Source of the DNA: Natronohydrobacter sp.
Lineage (GTDB): Bacteria > Pseudomonadota > Alphaproteobacteria > Rhodobacterales > Rhodobacteraceae
DNA: 6,966 bases
Direction of reading: 5' to 3'
NCBI GenBank assembly: GCA_007116445.1
Contig: SKIM01000082.1
Location: forward strand, 1 to 6,966
The notes under the pieces were generated by a model. That model ran no database searches. It was not told the DNA's origin and worked only from the letters and a program-made list of their open reading frames with translations. Below are positions 1-6,777 of the stretch, piece by piece (within the stretch, counting starts at the first letter, position 1; each line of letters starts with the position of its first letter). Made by a program: the position numbers and the translations under genes.

Positions 1-1
1 C

Positions 2-388
2 GAATTGCCGCCTGCCTCCGCGACTGATCCCTCGATGGATTTGAGTATCGGCACGATATATACGGCAGGCGAGCCTGACAGGGTTATCAATGGTTGCATC
101 GTGCCTGGGAGGCCTGACTGGCTTCTTGCCGCTGACGCGGACACTCATGCGGCAAGAATGGTCGTAAGTGCGATGGGTCGCGCAGGTTGGAAGAATAAGG
201 TTGTTGAGAGTGGTGATTGCTCGTGCGCCAACCGTTGGCCGAACTGGGCGGCAGTGATCGATGAGTTTTATGAGAGTTACGGCGGTTTAGACAGGTCAGC
301 CCTTAATGGTATCGAACAAGATTATCGTGCGAACATGAGACTCAGTTCGCGCGCTGCTCGTTCGATCTGTCAGCAACAGGGGCGATAG
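2..388 (+). CDS. Unrecognised small protein upstream of virB6, probably 5'-partial
   Basis: The reading frame is open from the window edge to a TAG at 386-388 and ends 2 bp before the virB6 start, so it is almost certainly co-transcribed with virB6. The first possible starts are TTG at 5 and ATG at 35. Neither has a Shine-Dalgarno sequence in front, and codons before TTG are still open, so the true start probably lies upstream. The visible 127 residues have no membrane helix and no clear signal peptide. There are four cysteines (about residues 31, 72, 74 and 122, counting from TTG), including a C-S-C motif, and several tryptophans in the middle (RWPNW). Cysteine pairs and position beside virB6 would fit a small periplasmic or surface component of the VirB machinery, but this is inference from context. 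I do not recognise the family. Composition is similar to virB6 and lower in GC than the restriction operon. Confidence 0.7.
   Translation, partial: ELPPASATDPSMDLSIGTIYTAGEPDRVINGCIVPGRPDWLLAADADTHAARMVVSAMGRAGWKNKVVESGDCSCANRWPNWAAVIDEFYESYGGLDRSALNGIEQDYRANMRLSSRAARSICQQQGR
378..382 (+). promoter_or_regulatory. Ribosome binding site of virB6
   Basis: AGGGG lies 8 nt before the ATG at 391, inside the last codons of the preceding gene. It supports ATG 391 as the virB6 start and a tightly packed operon with independent ribosome loading on virB6. Confidence 0.6.
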
Positions 389-390
389 GC

Positions 391-1410
391 ATGAGCGGTA
401 TTGTAACATGGATTGTTGGCTCGGTAGATGGCTACTTAAACAATGCCGGTGAAACCGTATTCGGCTCTTTGGTTAGCACGGTCGGACAGATCGGTATGGC
501 AATGGCAACCATGGCAGTTGTGATCGTCGCATTAAATGCAATGTTGCAAGTTCGTGCAGTAGATTTGAGGACATCAGTGCTATTGGGGATAAAGCTCGGT
601 TTAGTCGGCATTTTTGCTTTAAACTGGGCGCAATTTAATTCAGTAGCTTCAGCAATTATAGGTGGGATGGAATCCCTTGCAGGAGTGATGGTGGGTTCCG
701 CCGGTGGATCGTCGGACGGTTCAGCAGCAGGTTTCGCCGCAGCATTCGATGATCTAATCTGGGATTACATCGAGATGGCAAATCAGATTGGTAACGGCAT
801 GAACTGGGTAGGCGGTGCATTTTTCACGAACCTAGCTGCGTTTATGCTTGGTGCGATGGGTGCCGCAGCAGGACTAATGCTTGTTTTTGCGAAGCTAATG
901 ATCACCTTTTATGTAAGCATTGCTCCAATAATGATCGTCATGTCATTGCTTTCAGCAACGAAAGACTATTTCCAAAACTGGCTTACCGGATTGGTAAGCT
1001 ATGCGTTTTATCCCGTAGTAATAGCTGCGGTCTTTGCAGTGATTATCGCTATGGCTCAAAACATGGCAAGTAATGTCATGGGCGGTGATCTTGCGACGTT
1101 GGGTCAGGCAATCCCTTTCCTTGCAATGATGGTTATGGCATTCTTTGCGATATTCCTCATACCTGTAATCATGCGCCAGATTACAGGGAATATCCAGCTT
1201 ACGTCGATAATGAGCGGGCCGATGGCTGCGCTAAGCGTAATGTCGGCTGCTCGTATGGCTGGAGTGCGTTTGCCGCAAGCCCCTCCTCCCAGCGGTGGCT
1301 CAGGTGGCGTCACACAGACGCAACCGTCTAGAGGCCCGACGGGGGGAATGGGCGCGGGAGCCGCCGCATCCGCTCGTGCAGCGCGCTCAGCTAGACTAGC
1401 AGGCCGGTAA
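391..1410 (+). CDS. virB6: VirB6/TrbL-type type IV secretion inner-membrane protein
   Basis: This 339-aa polytopic protein fits the VirB6 family, the inner-membrane channel component of type IV secretion systems that contacts substrate DNA during conjugation. Hydrophobic segments are visible at about residues 31-52, 63-79, 144-167, 168-188, 200-221 and 238-262, separated by a Gly/Ser-rich loop around 100-118 that would face the periplasm. The segment around YFQNWLTGL (residues 193-201) carries the Trp typical of the family's conserved central region. The last 50 residues are a Pro/Gly/Ala/Ser-rich, positively charged tail, probably cytoplasmic and disordered. Length is typical of the family. 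The start is supported by AGGGG 8 nt upstream. It follows an unrecognised small gene by 2 bp. The usual next gene, virB8, is absent: a hairpin and a convergent gene follow. Confidence in the family is high; assignment to VirB6 rather than TrbL is less certain. Confidence 0.88.
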   Translation: MSGIVTWIVGSVDGYLNNAGETVFGSLVSTVGQIGMAMATMAVVIVALNAMLQVRAVDLRTSVLLGIKLGLVGIFALNWAQFNSVASAIIGGMESLAGVMVGSAGGSSDGSAAGFAAAFDDLIWDYIEMANQIGNGMNWVGGAFFTNLAAFMLGAMGAAAGLMLVFAKLMITFYVSIAPIMIVMSLLSATKDYFQNWLTGLVSYAFYPVVIAAVFAVIIAMAQNMASNVMGGDLATLGQAIPFLAMMVMAFFAIFLIPVIMRQITGNIQLTSIMSGPMAALSVMSAARMAGVRLPQAPPPSGGSGGVTQTQPSRGPTGGMGAGAAASARAARSARLAGR

Positions 1411-1417
1411 GTAGGGC

Positions 1418-1447
1418 TGCACCGCATCCGTTATTGGGTGCGGTGCA
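1418..1447. terminator. Strong hairpin between virB6 and the convergent zinc-ribbon gene
   Basis: The arms 1418-1429 and 1436-1447 (TGCACCGCATCC / GGGTGCGGTGCA) form a 12-bp stem with one T-G wobble and a 6-nt loop GTTATT. It begins 7 bases after the virB6 stop and lies 32 bases beyond the stop of the opposing gene, so it is placed to end both transcripts. No T-tract follows on either strand, so it may be a Rho-assisted stop or an mRNA 3'-end stabiliser rather than a classical intrinsic terminator. Confidence 0.55.
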
Positions 1448-1479
1448 TCAATACCCCAAGTCGTTCGTATGGGTGTGCC

Positions 1480-1782
1480 CTATTTTTTGCCTTCAAAAAT
1501 TGGGTGATTGTGTGTTACGATCGTCACCGCTGCTATCACGTGCCCGATCTTGTAGATGTGATCATAGGTCAGGATCATATCAACGATTGGCAGTTCGCGA
1601 AGCCATGCGATTAACAGCGCACCTGAAATTGCTATAAGGTAAATCAAGCACAGAACCGCGATTCCGCCGAAAAACCAATTGCCAAGTGGTGGGCCGCCTA
1701 CGGCGCAACAGCGCGGACAAAAAACATCCCGCGCATCTATCCTGCATCCGCATTCACCGCATACATTGTTCACAGGGCTCAT
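1480..1782 (-). CDS. Zinc-ribbon, single-helix membrane protein of unknown function
   Basis: A 100-aa protein. The N-terminus carries a C-x2-C-x10-C-x2-C zinc-ribbon pattern (Cys8, Cys11, Cys22, Cys25, with extra Cys13 and Cys26). This is followed by one strong membrane helix at about residues 37-60 and a C-terminal part of about 40 residues that is weakly hydrophobic around 80-90. The ribbon would probably be cytoplasmic. Small zinc-ribbon/TM proteins are common in bacteria and mostly uncharacterised, so I give no function. The gene is convergent with virB6 and in the same direction as res, 194 bp downstream of it. It has its own promoter-like sequence at 1817-1845 and a weak AGG about 7 nt before ATG 1782. 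The cysteine pattern, the helix and the promoter argue that this is real rather than a chance frame; the overlapping plus-strand frame (1434-1637) has no such features. Confidence 0.68.
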   Translation of the reverse strand: MSPVNNVCGECGCRIDARDVFCPRCCAVGGPPLGNWFFGGIAVLCLIYLIAISGALLIAWLRELPIVDMILTYDHIYKIGHVIAAVTIVTHNHPIFEGKK

Positions 1783-1816
1783 TGAAAAGCCTACTCTCTA
1801 AAAGAAATGTTCACCC

Positions 1817-1845
1817 TTTGTATCATGCAGCGCCGCGAATATCAA
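1817..1845 (-). promoter_or_regulatory. Sigma70-like promoter for the zinc-ribbon gene
   Basis: Reading on the minus strand, TTGATA (1845-1840, 5 of 6 to the -35 consensus) is followed by a 17-bp spacer and TACAAA (1822-1817, 4 of 6 to the -10 consensus). Transcription would start near 1810, leaving a leader of about 28 nt before ATG 1782. The spacing is optimal, but the assignment rests on consensus matching only. Confidence 0.45.
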
Positions 1846-1884
1846 TCTTCCTGGCGTAACGTACTTTCAACCTACCCGATTTGG

Positions 1885-1917
1885 GCCGATGATGCATAAC
1901 AGGGCACCCTGATCGGC
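1885..1917. repeat. Nested inverted repeat downstream of res
   Basis: The outer arms GCCGAT (1885-1890) and ATCGGC (1912-1917) enclose a tight inner hairpin, CAGGG-CA-CCCTG (1900-1911). A 9-base unpaired segment sits on one side only. It lies 59 bp past the res stop, so it could mark the 3' end of the restriction-operon transcript. It has no T-tract and the inner loop is only 2 nt, so it may instead be a protein-binding palindrome or chance. Confidence 0.3.
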
Positions 1918-1976
1918 AAGCGGAAAATGGTCGGTTTGGCGACAACAGGAAACTTGAGGGAGATACCACGGTTTCT

Positions 1977-4900
1977 TCACCCCACATCTTTCACCAGCGT
2001 CATCAGCTCAGAGTAGCTGGTGACCACATCGTATTTGACGCTGTTGTCATTGATCCGTCGGCCGATTTCGTCGAAAAATTTTCGCGCGCATTTTATCTTG
2101 GTCTGCTCCAGTTCGCGCATCTTCATCGAGGGCAGGTCAGACTTGGTCTCTGCGACGAAGTAGAGATGCTTGATACCGCCTTCTTTGAACGCGATCGCCC
2201 AATCGGGGTTGTAGTCCCCAACGGGTGTCGGGATCAGGAACCCACGTGGCAGTTTGGAGTAAACGACAACCTCTGCGCTTGTATCGAGATCCCTGACAAA
2301 GTCGCGCTCTACCTTTGAATCCACGATCGCATAATCATAGACGTGGTTCTTCAGCTTCTCGGTCGCCTTCTTGAAGTCGTTGCCCGTTTCGCCCGCCGTG
2401 AACAGCTCGGAATCATAGCGCTCTTCGACCGCATCGTAGGTCAGCTTTTCGATGATCGCGGTTGCCTTTTGCTCTTGGATCAAGTGTGAGGCATCGGCGA
2501 TGAACTGTTCGGGGTTCTTGGCAAACTCGCCAAATTTTACCGGTTGGATCCCGGCCAGGATTTCGCCCACGGTCTTGCGTGTCAAATCAGTATTCTGAGC
2601 AATTGATCCGATGACATCGTATGACACCCGGGAATGCGCACTCTTGCCGCTCTCAGACCGAATTTTCCCCTGCACGAAGGCACTGCCATCCCGAAGGTTT
2701 TCATCGGTCACGTCATCGGACAAGGCACCCTCTGTCACCAGATATTGCAGCGGCGCAACCTGCAGTTCGCTTTCCAACCGGTTAATACAGCTTTTGACCA
2801 GTGCGACGCTGTCGAACTCGACCTGATAGACGGCCTTTCGGTTTATCCTGCGCCATAGCTCTTGAAATTCCTTGCGCTGGAAATTTTCATTCAGCCGGTT
2901 TCTTTTCGGAGTGCGCCCGTCGCTGAACATGTCGTCGATGGACCTGCCATTGAAGACGGTGTCGATCAGCGCGAAGACGGCATCGCGATGGGCTTCCAGC
3001 TCCTCGGGAAGCTCTGCGAGCTCCTCTGCCTTGCGGGCCTCATGATAGGCAGCGGTGATGTGGCCATCTTCATCGACATAGTCGCTCTTGATCAGGAAGC
3101 GCTCCAACTTTTTGGCAAGCGATTTGTCCAAGACCAACTCCAGATCGCCGGTTTTCAACGTCTTGCCGTCAAAATACTCGGCATCCGCCTGCTTGGGTCG
3201 GGCCGACAGGTTCTCGACGATCTCCTTCTGCAGGGCTGTCACGAACCCCTTGTAGCTTTCCGATGCGACCACGGTCAGCACGTTGATGTCATGCACGGTC
3301 ACCGGATGATCCATCCGCTCGCCATTGCGATTGACCGCGATCCGCAGACCGCGCCCGACCTCCTGACGGCGTGAGATGGTGTTCTGGCTCTCATTGTGCT
3401 TGAGCATGCACATCACAAAGACATTGGGGTTGTCCCAACCTTCACGCAGGGCCGAGTGGGAAAAGATGAAACGCGTGGGTTCCTCGAAGGACAGCAAACG
3501 CTCCTTGTCCTTCAGGATCAGATCGTAATCACTCGGTTCAGTCGATTGGCCTGCCAACTCACCACGGGCGGCGGCCTTGGGGTCCGTCATCCGCCCCTTC
3601 TTGTCGATCGAGAAATACCCACGATGGGTCTTGGCCACCTCGATACCGGCCAGATAGTCGCGATACTCCACATTCTCCAGCGGCAATTCAGCAAGAAGCT
3701 CCTCAACCGCCTGCTCGTATTCTTCCTCGAACACCCTGGCATATTCGCCCTGCTCGTCAGCCTGGTCGTAGTCACGATACTTCACCACCTCGTCGATGAA
3801 GAACAGCGACAGCACCTTGATCCCGCGCGCGAACAGCACCTGCTCGCGTTCCAGGTGGGCCGAGATCGTCTCGCGGATCTGAATGCGCCGGATATCACGT
3901 TCTGTCACATCGCCCGACGCCTCACCTGCGTGCAGAACATCACCATTGGTGAAATGCACCGTGTCATCGCGGGCATCGATATTGCTGACAACGAAATCCT
4001 TGTAGACCTCCAGCCCCTTGGACAGATCGAACAGGTTGCGCCCCTGTTCCAGCTTGCGGGCGACACGTTTGATCCCGCTCTGCATCTTGACCTCGATATC
4101 CACCCAGGCGACCGGCGCGGCGCTTGAGGTCTCGATCCGGTGCAGGAACAGATAGGGGTTTGTCCCGCTCAGGCCTTTGGTTTCCACACCGCGCACCTTG
4201 ATCTTCTTGACCAGCTTCCTGTTGAAGGCATCCACCGCATCCAGACGATGCACCTTGTTGTGGACGGTTCTATGCGTCGCCGAATAGCGCAGGATGAACA
4301 GCGGGTTGAACAGCGGTAAGCTTTTTTGCGTCGCCGGCCCTTCCATTTTCTGCGGCTCGTCCAGGATCAGGATGGGGCGGTTCTTGGCGATCACGTCGAT
4401 GGGCTTGCGCGACTGAAAATCGTCCAGCTCGTCATAGATCCGCCGGTTATCCGCGCCCGAGGCGTTGAACGCCTGAACGTTGATCACCATCACGTTGATC
4501 CCGGCGTCCGACGAAAAGCTCTCCAACTCGTGCAGCCGCTTTGAATTATAGACGAATGCCCGGACCTTCTTGCCGTATTCCTGCTGGAAATGCTCAGCCG
4601 TCATCTGGATCGACTTGGCCACACCTTCGCGGATCGCCACGCTGGGCACCATGATGATGAACTTGGACCAGCCATAGCGTTTGTGCATCTCGAACATGGT
4701 CTTGATGTAGACATAGGTCTTGCCCGTGCCCGTCTCCATCTCGACGTCGAGGTTGATCTGCGCGCCGGGCTTGTAGCTGGCGGGCTTGGTCTTGCCCTTG
4801 TCATCGGTGTAATGCGTCAGGCTGTCCGACGGGGGCAGCATCGCGCCGCGCTGCACCTTGCGGATGTTCTCCAACAAGACATCCTCGGGCAGCTTGACGG

Positions 4901-5060
4901 GGGCGTTGCCAAAACCCTCCACCTCCATCTTGGCCTGCCGGTCTGCGCCGGGGTCGATGGTGTATTTCAGAACATCCTGCCGGGGCTGGCCCTCAAAGCA
5001 ATCGACCACTGCATCGACGGCATCGGTCTGATAGGGCTGCGACTTGAACTTGATTTTCAT
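1977..5060 (-). CDS. res: Type III restriction endonuclease subunit Res
   Basis: A 1027-aa, apparently intact Res subunit, which with Mod forms the Type III restriction enzyme that cuts unmethylated foreign DNA after ATP-dependent travel between sites. SF2 helicase motifs in order: Walker A METGTGKT (residues 108-115), Walker B LILDEPQ (231-237), SAT (260-262), motif V region REGWDNPN (539-546) and motif VI QEVGRGLR (566-573). The C-terminal nuclease is a PD-(D/E)xK fold: NPDWAI (951-956; Asp953) and AETK (970-973; Glu971, Lys973). Length is close to the family norm and no motif is missing, so catalytic activity is expected. The start at ATG 5060 sits in an ATGA overlap with the stop of a preceding micro-ORF; only a weak purine stretch (AAGAAAG) lies upstream, which suggests translational coupling. 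Last gene of the operon. Its 3' third has several AT-richer stretches than the 5' part. Large open frames on the opposite strand are shadows. Confidence 0.96.
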   Translation of the reverse strand: MKIKFKSQPYQTDAVDAVVDCFEGQPRQDVLKYTIDPGADRQAKMEVEGFGNAPVKLPEDVLLENIRKVQRGAMLPPSDSLTHYTDDKGKTKPASYKPGAQINLDVEMETGTGKTYVYIKTMFEMHKRYGWSKFIIMVPSVAIREGVAKSIQMTAEHFQQEYGKKVRAFVYNSKRLHELESFSSDAGINVMVINVQAFNASGADNRRIYDELDDFQSRKPIDVIAKNRPILILDEPQKMEGPATQKSLPLFNPLFILRYSATHRTVHNKVHRLDAVDAFNRKLVKKIKVRGVETKGLSGTNPYLFLHRIETSSAAPVAWVDIEVKMQSGIKRVARKLEQGRNLFDLSKGLEVYKDFVVSNIDARDDTVHFTNGDVLHAGEASGDVTERDIRRIQIRETISAHLEREQVLFARGIKVLSLFFIDEVVKYRDYDQADEQGEYARVFEEEYEQAVEELLAELPLENVEYRDYLAGIEVAKTHRGYFSIDKKGRMTDPKAAARGELAGQSTEPSDYDLILKDKERLLSFEEPTRFIFSHSALREGWDNPNVFVMCMLKHNESQNTISRRQEVGRGLRIAVNRNGERMDHPVTVHDINVLTVVASESYKGFVTALQKEIVENLSARPKQADAEYFDGKTLKTGDLELVLDKSLAKKLERFLIKSDYVDEDGHITAAYHEARKAEELAELPEELEAHRDAVFALIDTVFNGRSIDDMFSDGRTPKRNRLNENFQRKEFQELWRRINRKAVYQVEFDSVALVKSCINRLESELQVAPLQYLVTEGALSDDVTDENLRDGSAFVQGKIRSESGKSAHSRVSYDVIGSIAQNTDLTRKTVGEILAGIQPVKFGEFAKNPEQFIADASHLIQEQKATAIIEKLTYDAVEERYDSELFTAGETGNDFKKATEKLKNHVYDYAIVDSKVERDFVRDLDTSAEVVVYSKLPRGFLIPTPVGDYNPDWAIAFKEGGIKHLYFVAETKSDLPSMKMRELEQTKIKCARKFFDEIGRRINDNSVKYDVVTSYSELMTLVKDVG

Positions 5061-5125
5061 GACTGTCGCTTTCTTAAATCCAGCGCTTCTTTCGTAATTT
5101 CTTTCGTAGGATGTTCTTGTTTCAT
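5057..5125 (-). CDS. Micro-ORF (22 aa) linking the AlbA_2 gene to res by ATGA overlaps
   Basis: The apparent gap between the AlbA_2 gene and res is a 23-codon frame including its stop. Its ATG (5125-5123) overlaps the AlbA_2 stop as ATGA, and its TGA (5059-5057) overlaps the res ATG as ATGA. GGAAG lies 8 nt before the ATG, a good ribosome binding site. An in-frame ATG at 5140 would give 27 aa but has no such site. The product is hydrophilic and charged (MKQEHP, then TKEITKEALDLRKR, ending QS) and looks helix-forming, with no membrane segment. The core TKEI-TKEA is encoded by a 12-bp tandem repeat. I do not recognise a family. It may be a genuine tiny protein, or a coupling frame whose translation delivers ribosomes to res. 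Double overlap at both ends is unlikely to be accidental in an operon, but 22 codons is too short for coding statistics. Confidence 0.45.
   Translation of the reverse strand: MKQEHPTKEITKEALDLRKRQS
5087..5108 (-). repeat. Tandem 10-bp repeat with 12-bp period inside the micro-ORF
   Basis: Two exact copies of TACGAAAGAA (minus strand; plus-strand positions 5087-5096 and 5099-5108) are spaced 2 bp apart. The period of 12 keeps the reading frame and encodes TKEI followed by TKEA in the micro-ORF. Confidence 0.7.
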
Positions 5126-6777
5126 TCGCACAGCTTCCATTGTGGGGCAGGTTTGGAGCCAGCGTTAAAAATCACGTCTTTGCGCCGTAAGCCACTGAGA
5201 AGGTTTCCGATTTTGTTTCTCTTCTGCGTGTCATCCAAGGCGTCGCTCAATTTGTCCCAGAGCAGGTCATCAACGTCCTTTCGTGAAGCGCTGCCGAACT
5301 TTCGTAGAAACTCAACCACCATGTCCGCGTAATGCTGATCGTCAAAAGCACGGGTCTTGATGTATTCGGCCTTCTTGGACGATGCAGCCGCGACAGCAGC
5401 CGAGACGCGGAACCGAGGTTTACGTCCCTCAACCAGCCCCTTGCGCTTCAGCGCCTGGATCGCCGCATCGGGCACCTCCAACCCTTTCTGCACCCGGTCC
5501 AGCGCCAGCACATCGGTTAGCTTCAAGCCGCCGTTTTCCATCAGAACGCGTGTATAGGCCGAATCGACCACCCCGCCATAGACCGTCATTACCACCGCAT
5601 CGCCCGCCACCTCGTAATCCGGCATCGGAAGGTAGCGCCGACGCTGCGTCTCATACATCCGCTGGATGCCATAGCCCATCTGGTCGATCATGTTCAGCTC
5701 GACCATGGCCTGCACCAGATAGGGGTTGCGATACCCTCTCGGCGTCTTGTCGCCGCGCACATAATCCTCGGGCGCACCCTCAAAGAACCGGCCCGCATTC
5801 TCCAACACCAAGCGATCCGGCCGCTCGGTCACGATGATCCGCTGGTTCTGGCGGTAATCCTGATGGGCGATACAGTTGTGCAGCGCTTCCAGCACCACCT
5901 TCTGATCGTATTTCGACACCTCATGCGGCAGCAGCTCGTCATCGGGCAACAGGCGCAGCTGGATGTTGCGGATGCGTTGATAGAGCTGCGAGGTCGCCAG
6001 CAGGAATGGCGGGCCGAAATGTTCATAGGCCGTTTCCGGCCCGACCAGCTTCCATGTCATCTGTGCGGGATGGGGGGACAGCAGGTAGGCGCTTTCCGCA
6101 CGCCCCAAGAGCAACAGCGCCGTGCGGGTCACCTGTCCGCGTTGGGTCACCTTCGCGCGGTCCAGCAAGGTCGCCACCGGCCAGCCGCGCACCTCATCCG
6201 CGTCGATCCGGTTTTGATGCTTCAGGGCAAAGTCGCTGCGCGCGCGCTCCACCGCCGTCGGGTCGAGATCATCCAGCGTGGCGCCGTCCACCACCTGCGC
6301 GCTCCAGTCGGTGTTCAGCGTTTGCGCGCGGATCTCCTCCAGCTTGCCGATGTTCAGCGGGGCGAGGCTCTCGCCTGCGCGGGCATAGTAATGCCCTTTC
6401 CAAGAAATCGGCATCCCGCGCGGGGCGGGCGGCACTTCGAGCATGACTACGCGCGCGCCCTCCACATCCACCTCGTGGATCTGGCGCAGGGTGATCGTGG
6501 GGTCGGCCCCTTGGGCGATCTGCTGCTTCAGACTGTCCAGGCGTTCACGCTCGGGCCGGTAACTGGTGCCCACCACCGCGCGTGTCTGGTTGCTGACGCC
6601 GAACACCAGCCAGCCTGCATCGGCGTCGCGCAGGTTCGCCTCGTTCGCGAGGGCCGAGAAATAGCGCCCGATCTTGTCGGTGTCATAGTCGTGCGACGCC
6701 TCCTTGAACTCGACCACCTCGTTTTCCCAGGTGGCGATCAGGTCGGTCAGTTTGAGGCGCAGCTCGGCGGGGGTCAT
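5122..6777 (-). CDS. AlbA_2 (Schlafen-like) / GHKL-type ATPase accessory protein in the Type III R-M operon
   Basis: A 551-aa protein. Residues 17-140 match the AlbA_2/Schlafen-type putative nucleic-acid-binding domain: ENEVVEFKEAS near 18-28, FSALANEAN at 40-48, GWLVFGVSN at 55-63 and YYARAGES at 130-137. Residues about 290-400 match the RecG-like HATPase_c_4 module, with an N-box-like EALHNCIAHQDY (297-308), then DRLVLENAGRF (321-331) and a later MGYGIQRM (367-374). The C-terminus appears to hold two winged-helix-like segments (about 410-460 and 480-548). Such proteins are often mislabelled RecG or transcriptional regulator; no helicase motifs are present. The start overlaps the mod stop as TGATG with no clear ribosome site, so translation is probably coupled to mod. 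It lies between mod and res, suggesting a regulatory or accessory defence role. That role is inference, and the function is unknown to me. The last roughly 70 codons are distinctly AT-richer than the rest. Confidence 0.88.
   Translation of the reverse strand: MTPAELRLKLTDLIATWENEVVEFKEASHDYDTDKIGRYFSALANEANLRDADAGWLVFGVSNQTRAVVGTSYRPERERLDSLKQQIAQGADPTITLRQIHEVDVEGARVVMLEVPPAPRGMPISWKGHYYARAGESLAPLNIGKLEEIRAQTLNTDWSAQVVDGATLDDLDPTAVERARSDFALKHQNRIDADEVRGWPVATLLDRAKVTQRGQVTRTALLLLGRAESAYLLSPHPAQMTWKLVGPETAYEHFGPPFLLATSQLYQRIRNIQLRLLPDDELLPHEVSKYDQKVVLEALHNCIAHQDYRQNQRIIVTERPDRLVLENAGRFFEGAPEDYVRGDKTPRGYRNPYLVQAMVELNMIDQMGYGIQRMYETQRRRYLPMPDYEVAGDAVVMTVYGGVVDSAYTRVLMENGGLKLTDVLALDRVQKGLEVPDAAIQALKRKGLVEGRKPRFRVSAAVAAASSKKAEYIKTRAFDDQHYADMVVEFLRKFGSASRKDVDDLLWDKLSDALDDTQKRNKIGNLLSGLRRKDVIFNAGSKPAPQWKLCE

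Larger units (their letters stand above)
1783..1976. other. Intergenic gap between res and the zinc-ribbon gene
   Basis: These 194 bases lie at the boundary between the VirB-side DNA and the restriction operon. They contain the promoter described separately and an interrupted inverted repeat at 1885-1917. I see no transposase remnant, tRNA, terminal inverted repeats or obvious attachment-site duplication here. Confidence 0.6.

Noticed and set aside
1104..1637. Minus-strand frame 1104-1427 and plus-strand frame 1434-1637
   Set aside because: The first is antisense to the virB6 C-terminus. The second is antisense to the zinc-ribbon gene and lacks a ribosome site or domain.
1783..1976. Insertion sequence ends or an attachment site at the module boundary
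   Set aside because: I looked for terminal inverted repeats, a flanking direct duplication, a tRNA end or transposase remnants and saw none. Only a short interrupted palindrome is present.
2862..4127. Long plus-strand open frames (2862-3374 and 3396-4127) opposite res
   Set aside because: They lie wholly antisense to a res gene with all family motifs. Their products show no recognisable domain and they result from codon bias on the other strand.
4590..5168. 192-codon plus-strand frame opposite the res start
   Set aside because: Its product is the His/Leu/Asp-rich type expected from the reverse complement of a GC-rich gene, and it overlaps the Walker A region of res and the end of the AlbA_2 gene.
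5382..6446. Plus-strand frames opposite the AlbA_2 gene (5382-5837, 6006-6446)
   Set aside because: The products are Pro/Arg/Ser-rich low-complexity sequence typical of an antisense frame in high-GC DNA.
5122..6777. Annotation of the 551-aa protein as RecG helicase
   Set aside because: The protein shares only the AlbA_2/HATPase_c_4 arrangement often mislabelled RecG. No Walker A or other SF2 helicase motifs are visible.
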